Shown here: one piece after another, positions 46,478 through 58,625 of the stretch | Layout of the letters: each line of letters begins with the position of its first letter | Position numbering within the stretch: position 1 is the first letter of the stretch | Assembly (NCBI GenBank): GCA_947034895.1 | Contig: OX344761.1 | Location: forward strand, 36,902,863 to 36,966,862 | Direction of reading: 5' to 3' | Length of the DNA: 64,000 nt | DNA from: Rhytidiadelphus loreus | Taxonomy: Eukaryota > Streptophyta > Bryopsida > Hypnales > Hylocomiaceae | Position numbers and translations under genes: made by a program | Notes under the pieces: model-generated | The model's database searches: none | The model's input: only the letters and a program-made list of their open reading frames with translations | Told to the model about the DNA's origin: nothing

Positions 46478-48330
46478 TTAACCACTAAAGCCCAGAGGCA
46501 TATTTTGGGTAGAAATTGTAAAAAACTGCCACTTTTTAGGGCAATGAGAAAAAAATGAAAAGAAAAAGATTTTTTTCAAAATTAAACCGTACAAATTCTT
46601 ACTAAACTACTATTGGAATATGTGAAACTTTCATCGCATGGATTGAAAGATACAATGCTTGAAGTTAGAAGAAAAAGTTTTTTCAACCTTGTATGACAAG
46701 GCTATTAGCCTTTAACTCCTCCTAAAGTGAGATTTTTACACTATAAATGGTTATTTTTTTTACATTTGCATCTTGTATCATATAAGTTACACACTTGTCA
46801 AATTTCAAAAGTAAAAGAGGAGTTTTGTAAAAGTTGCCCAAAGCTGCTCGAGCTATTAGAAAACTTCAAGGTAGTAAAACTTTGATCCGGGCCCCCAATT
46901 GGAAAAAAAATTAAATTCCCACAAACGAAGAACATGTTCACATCTTGTGTCAAAATTTTGTGAACATTTGGCCAAAATTGACTTTATAAGAACCTACCCG
47001 GATTTTCAATTGTCCGTTCAACGGATAGTTTTTGTCAAAAACTACTCAAAACTGCCATTTCTGCAGCATTCATCCAAAAAAACAAAAATAATTTTTTTTC
47101 TAATAATCTAACCATAGGATCTTGTACTTTACTAGTTGAAGATCATATGGTAAAAATTTCATGGAATTTGGATGTAAGGTAGAACTACCACTCTAATTCG
47201 CAATTTGACTATATTGGAGCCAACTCTAGGAAAGACACATATTTTTTAGACGTATGCTTTTGTTTCAGGAATCAAACCCAAGTGGAATTATAATTTTCCA
47301 ATAAAAATTGTAATTTTTGTGAATTTCTGAAGTAAAATTGCAAAACCACCACTAGACTGGATTCATAAACGTCCTCTTACAACTCAATATTGCTTTTCAA
47401 TGTATCTAATAGCACTTGAAGATCCACCAATCATTAATTGACACGTCTTTTAATAGCATTAATAAATTACTCTTGTCAAAATCTGAAGCAAATTTGCATG
47501 TTTTTCTGACGGAATTGGGACAAAGCTATAGACCACGGAATTGAATCACTGATGGAATTGGGCAGTTTTACCTTATAGATTGGAACATAATAGCATTCAA
47601 AGTTGAAAAAAGAAAGTTTCTTTGAACACTGGCCTACAATTTCAAATGACTTTGAATGCCATTTGTGGAAAAAATTTGCACCATGGACCTTGAATTAAAA
47701 AAAATTTGTGTTGAATAATTGAGTTGAAAGTCTAGAAAAAAAAATACGCTTGATTTTCATTCTTTAAAAAATTGTTAAGTAGAAGTAGGTCCAAGATTGA
47801 AAGAAAAACTAAATCGTTAATAGCTCCAAAATGGGATTGAAACACAATAATCTCAACAGTAAGATTGTTCTAACTAGAAAACTTAACCATGTCAAACAAT
47901 CTTTTTTGAAAAATTGTGAAAATTGCATTCATAATTGAATCCTATAAGTTATTTTTTCAAAAAGGTGCTCAAATTATTCTGGAAAACAAGATTGTTCATA
48001 ACTTCCACATTACTAATCCAAATGGAATGAATCAAAGCTTCATATGTGGACAAAAATATGATCTTTAAGAAGAAAAAAATTAAAAAATTAATTTCAAATT
48101 TTTGTAGATTTCTTTTTCTGCCCAGTGACATGAAAATTATTATTATTTAAGATGCCATAACTTTTGCCATAACTTTTGCTCACGGGCACCAAATGAAATA
48201 AAATTGATATCTCCACGAAGATAATAAGTTTTCGTATCTTATGAGAAAGTTTCACTAAAAATTGAGATCATAGAAACGTGCCCAAAATCCATTTTGTCCC
48301 CCGAGGGAATAATGGTCCTTTAGGGGTTAA
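46478..48330. mobile_element. Largest TTAA-bounded element, 1.85 kb
   Basis: TTAA (46,478-46,481) is followed by CCACTAAAG. In reverse, TTAA (48,327-48,330) is followed by CCCCTAAAGG. The ends agree at eight of nine positions and share the CCCCTAAA start with the element at 34,799-35,442. The interior holds no long open frame. Part of it (47,750-48,070) recurs inverted at about 43,880-44,200. It could be a decayed longer family member, or two ends of different copies brought together. Confidence 0.5.
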
Positions 48331-48660
48331 ATGGACCACTTTAGCAATTGAATGCATAAAGGAAAAGTTATTTTTCTATTGCAAGAGCCAATCATTGCCT
48401 TTGATTTCCTCACATGTCCTTACAAGTTGCAAGTGGACAGATTTTGGGAGGCCTATGTCACATATAGGTGCCTATGCCCTGAATCTTTGAAATTTTATAA
48501 GTAATTCAAAAATGCTTGGAAAAATACAAAACCACTTGTGTTAGGTTCCACATCCATTTTTCTTTCTCTGAAAAATGATCCAAAAATAATTTTGTTCACA
48601 TAAGCCTATGAAAAAGGCGGACCAGTCCTTAAATGGTCACTTTTAGAGCATACTACCTTA
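48328..48660 (+). repeat. Dispersed repeat R-B, copy 2
   Basis: Same repeat as 35,590-36,005 in the opposite orientation, starting at AAATGGACCACTTTAGCAAT and ending at AGAGCATACTACCTTA. It begins exactly at the TTAA that closes the preceding element. Confidence 0.7.
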
Positions 48661-51600
48661 AATTGTGTGACCTAAGCATGTACTTAAAAAACCAGTTAAA
48701 AGAAATTATAATTATAATTATAATTATTTTGTATTTATTGGATTTTTTTTTAATTCTAAGAATCCTACAAATTTGATTGATCTTACAACTTGCAGATTTT
48801 ATATAACATAGAAGTAGTCTAAGCTTTAGTTATTGTATTGACATACCTATGCAATCAACATGTCCCTAAGTTTAATCCATTTTTTTGTCAAACCCCTGAG
48901 AGCTTCTACAAAATATCAATGTTTATTTCAATTTTCAACCATAATCATCATCATAATATTATAATGTTATTTATATTTATATTGTTGAACATAATTTTGG
49001 TTGGCACTTAGAAATGCAACCCATAACACATGTTTTTGTACTTTCGACCCCAATAATTCCAATCATTAAGAACATCCATAAAGCATTTAGCTATAGAATA
49101 AAATTTAAAATTTATGCCTGTAAGAGATTATTCCAAAAATTATCTTATGTAGATGTTTTGATATAAAATCATTTTAGTTCAGCATTCTACTCTTTTTGTA
49201 CACAACAATTTTGCCTCAAATGTTGAAAAGATTTTCTTGGACAAAATAAACATATACATTGAATTTTTAGTCTTGGGGGTAGAGATAGGAGATCATACAC
49301 AAAAGGTATTGCTATTAATATGAATCCTTTATCATGAACCCTAAAAGGATGTGCACTTATAATTGTCATCAATTGCAACTACCTCCAAAAGAACCAAGGC
49401 CTATTTCCTGTCATAAATCATTTTAAACTATCATTTATATTGCAAAGAAAAGAACTTTAAGAAAAAAGATTTTTTTGCATATCTAACTGTAGGATCTTGT
49501 AGTGAACTATCTAGTATTAAAATGTGTGAATTTTTTTTTAGAAACTTTAACCTTGTAGATTGCAAGATAGTTGCTTTTAAAGTGAAGTTAATGTTTTTTC
49601 TTGCACTTTGTATGATTAAATTATAAGACTTTGAATGTTCTAAATTTAAAAAAATTCTATTGAAGAAATGAGTTGAGAGTCTCAATTCTTTTTATAACCC
49701 CCCTTTGTGATTTTCATTTTGAAGCTCTTTAAACTCCCATGGAGCTTTTTAGAAACTTGGATAGATTCATATGAAGTCAATTTTGGGTAAGTGAAATCCT
49801 TAACAAAGATGCACATTTCTATAAGCTTCTCAAATTTATAATTTTTTTTCCAATTGGTTGTAAGAGTCAAAAGTTATGGGGCTCAAAAGTTTAAAAGCAG
49901 CTTAGAAGTGCACTAATAGAGAGGGTAAGCATTTGGGTAATCAAGCAATTACAATGTTTTGATATTAACTTTTACTTTATAGATTGTGAGATACAAGAGA
50001 AAAGGAAATCTTTGTATTGACCAATGGAATTTTGATTCTTTCAAAAATATAAGTCTTCTAATTACAATTGTAATCTCATTTATGTAGTTGTTTATTTTGA
50101 TTCAATGCAAGATGGTTTTATGTATGTTAAACACTTTATTATCTTTGAGAATTGGCATGCAAGTAAGTAGTATACTTACCTATCCAATAGTCTAAGTGCC
50201 TCTTTCTTCATAAGTTGAGTTAAACTATACTAACCCTGTTGGAGAAGGTCCAAAATTTCTTGCAAGGTAACTAGTAAAATGCGTTGAAATTGTTTCTACT
50301 CATTCCTAGGGAGGTATAGTATAAATTTGTATGGTTGAAATTTTGGAAAATATTCTTATATTTCAATTATGCTTAATGCAATAGATAGTGGTAGTTTTGG
50401 ATACTTTTTGTGAAAATACCTCCAATACTTTATGGGTTAAGAATCAATCATATTGTTTGGTAGAAGTAGGTATGATATACAAAAAAAACTAAATCATTAA
50501 TAGTTTTAAAGTAGAATGGATATACACTAATCTAAATGCCTTACATGTTTTCTAAGGCCTCTGAGAGATTGATTCGGCCTAGTTCCCCATGCTATGAACA
50601 ATCAGATTATTTAATAATAAAAATATATAATTAATTTTTAATTTTTAATTAAAAAAATTAGTGTCTTTGAAAAATCAATTTTAGTGTTTTTGAAAAAAAA
50701 TTAAAAAAATCAAGCTATAAATTGAGATAAAAGTAACCTATCCAATTAATGGTATACATTCCACCATCTTTGGCTAGTTGAATACCTTTGGATCTAATCT
50801 ATTAAAGGTATAGAATAAGAGAGACAAAAGTTGGAAGTTGATCATGAGAAACAAAATTGAAATATAGTCCATTAGATAATTTACAAAATTGCAAATTCAA
50901 ATGCACATTCAATTTCAAGTCCTTAATCCTTAAAGGACTTGCAAGTCTAAAGTGCATTTTAGAAGTCAAACCTCAATTGCCATATAGTTTTTGTTTTAAA
51001 TTTAAAATATTTTAAAGCTTTCCTAAAAAATAGAGATCCATTAATCTATTTTTTTGTTCATTTTAATTTTGATTTTTTTAAATTGCTAAAATTGTAGTTT
51101 GTGACACTTTGAAGAGAACATCTTGAAAGCTTAAAATACACCACCTTTGAACTTTTTCTATTGAATTTCTCTTGATGTGAGTATAAAAAGTACATCAATT
51201 ACACTACGATGTTTGTCAGTATTATCTCTATTTTTAATTCCATATTATTTAAAGTATTTTAATAATTACTATGATTTTTACCAAAAAATAATATTAAAAA
51301 ATAATATTAAATTCATTTCAATGTTTTCAATTATAAAAGAATGAAGATAAATTTTAGATACATAATACTACATAAGAAAAATATTAAAGTTTTAAAATTT
51401 GTGTTTTAACATAGAAAACTATTGAAATTTGTTTGCACACATAAAATGTCTTTTACGGGTTAACCTATTGGAGTCTTTACTAATTTCATTTTGTGGCAAA
51501 TAGAGGAAGATTGAACAAAATTGACACTACTAAAAAAAATGTTGTTTTAAAAAAAAATGCTTTAAAACTCAAATCAAATAAGAGAATATTATATGTAGCT

Positions 51601-52172
51601 TCATTGTCACAATGTACCCAAAAGAGTAAGCCAAGGGTATTAGTTGCCCCCCTCCTCTCTCAAATTTTTTTAAGGCTTTTGATTTTTTTTTAAACGCTTG
51701 CTTTTGAAATCACTGTCGATTTCTCAAAATTTCTTAAGCCGTTGATCTTTGAGATTTAATTTGAGCCATCCATCTAAATACGGATACGGATACAATATAT
51801 GGATACAAATCAAAGTATAGTTCCGGATATTGTACGGATACAATACTTGATATTGGAATACATTACAATACAAATACATATGTAGATATGGATATGATAT
51901 ACTGATACGGGATATGGGATTTTCATTGTCTCATATTGTTTGTCATTGTAACCTTGTTAAAAAAATTATAAGGGGAGGGGGGGACAAAGAATTAAGAAAT
52001 TAATTTTAATTAATAATAGTTTTTTAAGCCCGGGGGGATCTAGGTTTGAGTTAATTTTTTTTTTAATTAATTAATTTTTTTGAGCTCATTGTGATAGTTT
52101 GTCACAATGACAATGAGCTCAAAAGATGCAGTGATTGCAATGTCACCATGTCAAACAAAAGTCACTTGGACT
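48661..52172. other. Intergenic, nothing firm
   Basis: About 3.5 kb of AT-rich DNA. Parts near 49,430-49,900 and 50,460-50,520 share phrases with the 46.5-48.3 kb element (AGAAGTAGGTATGATA, ACTAAATCATTAATAG), suggesting diverged pieces of it. GGATACGGATAC-type short repeats lie at 51,780-51,910. A hairpin GAGCTCATTGTGA with TCACAATGACAATGAGCTC lies at about 52,078-52,122. No gene seen. Confidence 0.4.
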
Positions 52173-52402
52173 TTAACCCATAAATGCTACAGAAGATGTT
52201 TTTCGGTTGATGAATGACAAAGAATCTCTGCGTGTAGGACAGAAATGCAACTATTCATCTTCCAAAATTTGTGTAGAAAGGGAAGATGATCTACAGTAGT
52301 TTGTCTTCCAATGAGTACTTTTCCATTTTTTAAAGCCAACAATTCACATTGTGACAAAACAAGTTGATTTCTACAACGACCGGCCCGGTGTTCAAGAGTT
52401 AA
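52173..52402. mobile_element. TTAA-bounded element, inverted copy of the 38.7-kb type
   Basis: TTAA (52,173-52,176) is followed by CCCATAAATGC. In reverse, TTAA (52,399-52,402) is followed by CTCTTGAACACC. The body, read on minus, matches 38,733-38,967 and 38,980-39,390 over most of its length (GAAGATGAATAGTTGCATTT, GATTCTTTGTCATTCATC). The 77-codon minus-strand open frame is a by-product. Confidence 0.75.
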
Positions 52403-52561
52403 ATCATATAAAACATTCAATTGGATATTTTTACATTAGACTACCATGTTTTGTGTATCAGATGTGAATTGTTTTCCTTGTTTCTGGAAAAACTTGCGAT
52501 GGTTATAAATTTTATCTAAAAGTCTAAAATTAAATCGGTAAATCTCAAACTGAACCATCAA

Positions 52562-52564
<3 letters not shown>

Positions 52565-52639
<75 letters not shown>
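52565..52639. repeat. (ATT)n microsatellite
   Basis: About 25 uninterrupted ATT units. On the minus strand one frame reads as a long run of isoleucine and should not be annotated as protein. Confidence 0.98.
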
Positions 52640-52640
<1 letters not shown>

Positions 52641-53217
52641 TTTGAACAATGGTAGAACCATTGCATTAAAAAAAATTCATAGATGAAACAACCAAGCCAA
52701 GAAGTTGGAAATTGAAGATGGAGATAAGAGGTGAAACTAGAACATGTAATTACGGATAGAATGGGAGCAAATTGTAACGGTGATGTACATTCAAGTTTTG
52801 AAATGTACACCACCATTATAATTCTACCCACAATGGGCTTGCCATTAGATGAGATTCAACCCTTGTTAAGGGTTGTGAGTTCTCCTTGCACTCCCCTGCA
52901 TTGTCGGGTAGAGAGGCCTTGCCTTGGAAAAATGCGAATATCTTGACTGCAACTAGAATTGGCTCAAGATACAAAGGATTCCAATATCAAATATACCCAT
53001 AAAAATGCTCAAATAAATCCCATAATTTGATCTTTATGGTTCATAATTATGCTTATATAACCCCCATCATGAACCATAAAGATCAAATAAAGTGTCACAT
53101 GTTTATACAAAAGTGGTGTGAGTTGTGCATAAATCACACAAAGTCCTCCAAAAGTGTACTCAACACTAATATGAGTGTCAAATCCTCTTCAAAAGTTCAA
53201 ATTGAAAGTATGATATC
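52640..53217. other. Intergenic with a perfect 18-bp-arm hairpin
   Basis: TTGATCTTTATGGTTCAT (about 53,027-53,044) and its mirror ATGAACCATAAAGATCAA (about 53,069-53,086) flank a 24-base loop. The sequence at 52,860-52,930 is GC-richer, but its frame ends without a recognisable domain. Confidence 0.55.
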
Positions 53218-53800
53218 TCTCTAGAAAGCTAACGCAAAAAACTACAACACCTTCAAATTTCAATTCAAAAGCTCATACTATCCAACTTTTATAGCCAGTC
53301 AAAGTTACTCTCTTCAACTCAAAGACAACTCATTACTACTTCACTTCCAAGGCTATAACTCTCACATACTAACTCCAAACTGATCATATAATATTTCATT
53401 AAAAATCTAATACAAATATTTACAACCCCTCAAAGTTTCACTCAAAACTAAGATACTATCAAACTTTTATAGCCGGTCCAAGTTCACCCTCTCTAATTCA
53501 AAAGGCAGCTCTTCACTATTTCACCTTCAAGCCCATAACTTTTGCATCCTAACTACAAACCATGAAAATGATAGCTTTTTGAAAAGCTAACAACTCAATA
53601 AACAATCACGCCAAATCCCCAAAGCAACAACCTCCCAATCAAATAGATATGAGCTCTCAAAAATTCTGCCCTCAAACTTCATGACAAATTTCCCTCTCTC
53701 ACTCCATCAAGCATAACTTTCACACAAAAACTCCAATTTGAGAGAGTGATAGGTTTTTGGAATCACCAAAACAAGATGAACATCCTCCCAAATTTTCATA
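53218..53800. repeat. Degenerate tandem repeat of about 185-190 bp
   Basis: Three diverged units share AGCTCATACTATCCAACTTT-type, TTATAGCC-GTC-AAGTT, TTCACTTTCAAGGC and ATAACTTTCACATCCTAACT stretches in order, starting near 53,218, 53,405 and 53,590. No coding content. Confidence 0.6.
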
Positions 53801-54446
53801 GCCAAAATCCCCATGTATAAAGTGCTCTCCTCCTCTGAACACACGGCTCTCTTAAACTAACTTGGAGGTGGAAGAAGAAGAGCCTCCACCTCATCCGCTA
53901 CCTCAACCTCCATGCCATCCACCTAAGCAAGTGGATTTTGGCCTCTAAAACGCCACATGGATTATCTTTCATCCATTGGCCATCCGTTTATCTCCATAAC
54001 TCTATCCTTATCCCCTACATGGACTTCTAATCCATTTAAAATCAAACAAAAGGTAAAACAAACTTCATTTTTTGTTTTTAACAATTTTAACCAAACAAAA
54101 TAAAGCTTCAAAACATCTCTAAGTATAAGAATATAAAAACTAGGATTAAGTAGTTGTCTAATAGAGGTAAAAAGAAAATTAGAGTTCAAGAGGATCATCA
54201 TTCCAAATGTCTCTTGAAACTCCAATGAAAAAAAAAACTTCACTTTGACACACAATTATCGATTTCATATAGTGTATACATATACGATGCGACAGCATTC
54301 TAATCACTGCCACATTAGTAGGCATTGAAAAATTATTATTAAAAAAAATATGTCAGCAAGGCAAACCAGGCAATCTGCCTGTCATAGACTGGTTTACCTT
54401 AATACCTTTTTGAATGTGGCAGTGCTCAAGCCATATCTTTTTTCAG
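53801..54446. other. Intergenic, nothing recognised
   Basis: AT-rich DNA. The minus-strand frame at 53,962-54,255 has no recognisable domain. Confidence 0.4.
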
Positions 54447-54657
54447 ACTGAGCGTGAGTGGATTTTGCAAGGTAGGCACCTTGCTTTTAGTGCAGATGCT
54501 TGGTGAAGAGATTATGGGCCAGAGCTGTGGTGTCAGAGGCTTCCCGTCATCCCATTGCCAACGAGCTGGGTCGAACTCCACTCAATGTTTGAACGGCTCC
54601 CTAGAAGGACGTTTCCTTCCCTTCTGGAGCTTCAAGCTTCATATGACCCTTGTGTGG
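54447..54657 (+). pseudogene. Broken coding fragment, family not recognised
   Basis: After an acceptor-like TTTTTTCAG, one frame reads TEREWILQGRHLAFSADAW, a stop (TGA near 54,504), then RDYGPELWCQRLPVIPLPTS, WVELHSMFERLPRRTFPSLL and ELQASYDPCVV. The composition is clearly protein-like and GC-richer than the flanks. The same frame continues on both sides of the stop, so one coding segment has been broken by a point change. It is cut at its 3' end where a copy of repeat R-B begins. No start codon or other exons were found. I do not recognise the family. Confidence 0.5.
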
Positions 54658-54900
54658 TAGTCTGCTCTTAAAGCGACCATTTAAGAGCTGATTGCCTTTT
54701 CAGGGAAGCTAAACTCCTTGAAATAGTTTTCAGTAAATTATCGCAGGAAGAGAAATGGAATTAGCATCTAACCCAAGTTGTTTCATATTTTTTGAATCTT
54801 CGTGGAATTAGCTACGATTTTTTAAAGTTGAAATGTAAGGGTCACCAAAAGCGACCATCTCCTAAAATGTACACTATCGGTACACTGAAGAAAGAAAAAT
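54658..54900 (-). repeat. Dispersed repeat R-B, copy 3 (partial)
   Basis: GTAGTCTGCTCTTAAAGCGA then CCATTTAAGAGCTG matches the end of R-B at 35,597-35,630. The similarity continues with more differences to about 54,840. A further GCGACCATCTCCTAAAATG lies near 54,855. Confidence 0.65.
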
Positions 54901-55084
54901 GTACCCCTATATCATGATCGGTTTTGAAGCACAGGCACTTTTCATTTTATTTTTAACTCTCGAGACACGCTTAGCTATCACCTTTGGTCAAATTAAGACT
55001 ACCAACTTCTATTTAGCCCTTAAGGAATAACCAATGACACTAGCATGTGAGCCTAGAAATGCGAGCCTACAAGCCTTGAGCCTA
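54901..55084. other. Intergenic, nothing recognised
   Basis: Short anonymous stretch between repeats. Confidence 0.4.
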
Positions 55085-55365
55085 GGTGTAAGTAGGTATT
55101 CTACAACTATTGAAGGTGTCTATAACATACACACTTATAATATAAATATCATATCACCATACATAGGTACCTATAACATAGACACCTATGATATAATTAG
55201 GTACCTATAATATAAACATCCTATAACCATGGAAGGTGCCTATAACATAGGTACCTATAATGTAGACACCTATAATATAATTAGGTACCTATAATATAAA
55301 CATCCTATAACCATGGAAGGTGCCTATAATATAGGTATCTATGACATAGGAGCCTAGGCTCCTAT
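55085..55365. repeat. Minisatellite built on TAGGTACCTATAATATA
   Basis: Short units with ATAGGTACCTATAA, ATAGACACCTATAATATAAT and CATCCTATAACCATGGAAGG alternate. A composite unit of about 85 bases is present in two nearly identical copies (55,200-55,330). Confidence 0.85.
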
Positions 55366-57269
55366 GTTCGTGTGCATGGGCTCAAGATCTTAGGCTCACA
55401 TGCTAGCAACCGTGAAGGTAGAACTGTCTATTACCGCCATCCACCCAGTTCTACCTCTCGTGAAACTCTCCCATTACCACAATCTTACCAACCTTTTATC
55501 ATAATAGCAATGCACTTGGAAAGTGAATATGTTAGCCCATGCTTTAACAAGGGTTTGCCCATACTTCAACAAGGGTCTATTCATGCTTTAACATTTCACC
55601 TTTGAAAAATCATAAAAAAATTCACTTCTTGTCAAAATTTCTTCATTGATTTTGCAAATGACTTCTCTCAAACTTTTCAATCTTTGAAAAATGTGGGAGC
55701 TCAAAAGTAACTTTTCCATAGTATCTAGATAGCAAATTTATATAGTAATATGTAGTTCTACCTTTTACTTTACTAATGAAGTTTATCATATTTTGATAAC
55801 TTTAAAATAAATAAACTCCTATAAAATCAATGTGTTTTATTTCAAAAAAATAGTATTTTTTCTAAAGTGTGATTGGTAAATAATATAAATGATCACAGTA
55901 TGAATTTCTTTACCAAAAAAAAAGATTAGAATGTATAAATGATATTTTTTTGTTGTTTACTTTTACCAAAAGATTAAAACAAAGAACATGTCAAGAAATA
56001 CACCAATGTAATTTGGAAGACTGAGCTCTTTGGAGCCCAACGTGGGCCCCTAAACAAATAGACTCTTCATGTACATCAATCTGAATAGAATGGTTGGAAT
56101 TGTTTCTCCCTTATGTAATTTGAATTTCAACACATTGCACTCACAATTACAACTTTAAGAAATGAAGCAGAAAACTAAACTTATCCAATGTCATTTTTCT
56201 AGTTTAAATTAAATATAAAAATTGACATTTAAAAGCAACAATTGAGTATGACCCAAACACATCTAGTTTTGAATGCAAGGACCTTCATGGGTTGAAATAT
56301 GATTACAAGGGTTTCAAAATGAATAAAGCTTGACTTGGAAGCTCTTCTTATCTTTTTATTATTTAATCTCCTTTCACTTAATGTAAGAATCTAAGTTTGA
56401 TACCTTGACTCCAAATTCTTTAAACCATTTTAGTTCATCTAAGCTTAGATTTGTTTGTATAACAAAAAAATTCAAAATTTTTAGATACTATGAATTTTGG
56501 ACTGATAGATTGCACTCTTTTGGGGCAAAATTTTCCATAATTATAAATTTTGTACTACAAAATCTTCAATTTTTTTTATAGAGTAGTCTACAATTGAATG
56601 TTCTTAACAATCCTACAATTCTTTTGTTGAATCATGTGATGAAGTAGTGAGCTAGAAAGCTAGAAACATGGCATACTTTCTTTTTAAAATAATTAAGAAA
56701 AAATATTTTTGTTGACTTTAGAATGTCTTGCCTTCCAAAATGTGAAAGTACCAAATGAACTTCTAGTCTTTTAGAAATTAACACTTAAATAGTCTATGAT
56801 GCATTTCACTTCTTGGTATGTGAAATGTAGTTTTGAATACAAAGATTTACATATTGGATTTGTAAATTCTAATTAGCATGGAGATTTTCTTGCAATTAGA
56901 AGGTGACCTTCTCATAGCAAGGTAATTTTTTTGAATATTTTGGACAATTTCTTGTACAAGTCACAAAATTCTCTACAAGCTTGAAAAGGCCAAAATGTTG
57001 TAAAGTGGCCTATGGAGTGACATTTTGAAACCACCATTTATGGAGAAACTTTGTCAAACCTTAACATTTAGGGAACCTACTAAAAGTTGAATTTTTTCGC
57101 CTTAAACAATGACTCGTCATTTTTACACTTAAGCTTTACATTTTCCAAAAATGTATTCTTGCGATTTTGTGAAAAATATTCACAAACAAAAAAACAATAA
57201 AACAATACTAGTCAAACTATACATACAATACCCTTGGTTCACACAAACAACAGGGTTGATTTTAATCAC
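55366..57269. other. Intergenic, nothing recognised
   Basis: About 1.9 kb of AT-rich DNA without a supported gene, tandem array or inverted repeat. Confidence 0.45.
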
Positions 57270-57850
57270 TCGTGGTCAGATATGATGTTTTGTCATGTGA
57301 TGTTGACCACCTAGTCATGTACATCTAAATACAAAAGTCAAGTTGATATGATATTGACACCATGTTACATATAATGTTGACCTCCACTTTAGATAGAATA
57401 TTGAGTATTGACCCTCCATGTAAGATATAATATTGATTAGATATAAAGTTGTCCACACACAATTGTATACAATGTTGACCATTCGTGTTTAGATATGATG
57501 TTGTCCACCTTATGACCTTGACCATTTAAGTTTAGATACGATGTTCACTGATATCAATATGATGTTGACCTTCCATGTCAGATATGATGTTACTCACCTA
57601 CATGTAGATATGATATTGATCACCTATAACTAAGATATAATGTTGACTATCCACATTCAAATATGATATTGACTACTGGTGTATAGGTATGGAAAACTAG
57701 AATGATGGTGACATCTACATTTAGTTATAAAAAAATTAAAATGATGTCCTCTCCATCTAAATACAATGTTGACCATCCTCGTTCACATATGAAAAGCAAG
57801 AATAATGTTGCCCACATGTGTTCAAATATAAAAAATGATTTCAAATATTG
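57270..57850. repeat. Degenerate tandem repeat of about 40-bp units
   Basis: GATATGATGTTGACC followed by a variable CATCCATGT-type stretch recurs at least twelve times with many changes and length differences. Confidence 0.75.
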
Positions 57851-57959
57851 ATGTAGCTCAAATATGGTCGCATCCTTTAATTTAAAGTCTAGGGTTTAAA
57901 GTTTAGTTGCCAACGACGTATCTACATAATCTTTTGTAAAAATTGCCTCTAGGTGCTTC
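57851..57959. other. Intergenic, nothing recognised
   Basis: Short anonymous segment. Confidence 0.4.
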
Positions 57960-58625
57960 CAACAAAAAAACTAGTAAATTTTGTAGCATTTTGCCAAAAC
58001 TGTAGTCCACACAATGAGTACCATGAGTAGTAGAAGGGAAAGCTCTTGCATTGATTTTTTTTTTTGTCGATTATATTGTCGATTTGTTGTATTATTGATA
58101 AGTATCTTTCGTGAGTACTATGCAATACTTAGTTGTACCCACCAATACTATGTTCTAATTTTTCACGAAAAACGAATATGTTGAGGTTTTCATTTATAAT
58201 GAATCTACCATATTAGAATAAAAACTCAAAATTGGCAATTTGTAAAGACTTGATGATGATCAAATTTCACCAAAAGAATGAGCTCAAAACCATCTTCAAT
58301 GTTCAAAAGTGTGAGTATTAAAGAGACCTATTTACACAAATGTAGAAGACAATAAATAATCTATTTTTAGATTCCCTTAATAAAATGCCTACCTTTTGTA
58401 AGAATAGACTATAAACTTTTTAGCTTTAGATCATTAATTTTTTATACTTGAAATTCCCTTAAACCACTAAACCTAAAAATATGACAAATAAGCAAAATTA
58501 GCTTTTAAATATAAATATAAATTAAAAAAAGAAAGGATATGATTATAAATTTACAATAGAAACATCCATCTTCAATAAATAAAAATTTAATTCATCAGGT
58601 TCCTACAAAAGTTGTAGCAGATCAC
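57960..58625 (+). repeat. Dispersed repeat R-A, copy 2 (without the MITE)
   Basis: Partner of 4,830-5,800. It reaches the point AAAAGTTGTAG where copy 1 carries the CACTA MITE and has no insertion there. Confidence 0.65.

Noticed and set aside
46478..48330. Mariner-type (TA) explanation for the TTAA elements
   Set aside because: It is not excluded, but all twelve outer boundaries of the six two-ended elements read TTAA. A TA target would not require this.
52436..52831. 131-codon minus-strand open frame with a long isoleucine run
   Set aside because: The run is the translation of the (ATT)n microsatellite and the flanks carry no domain.
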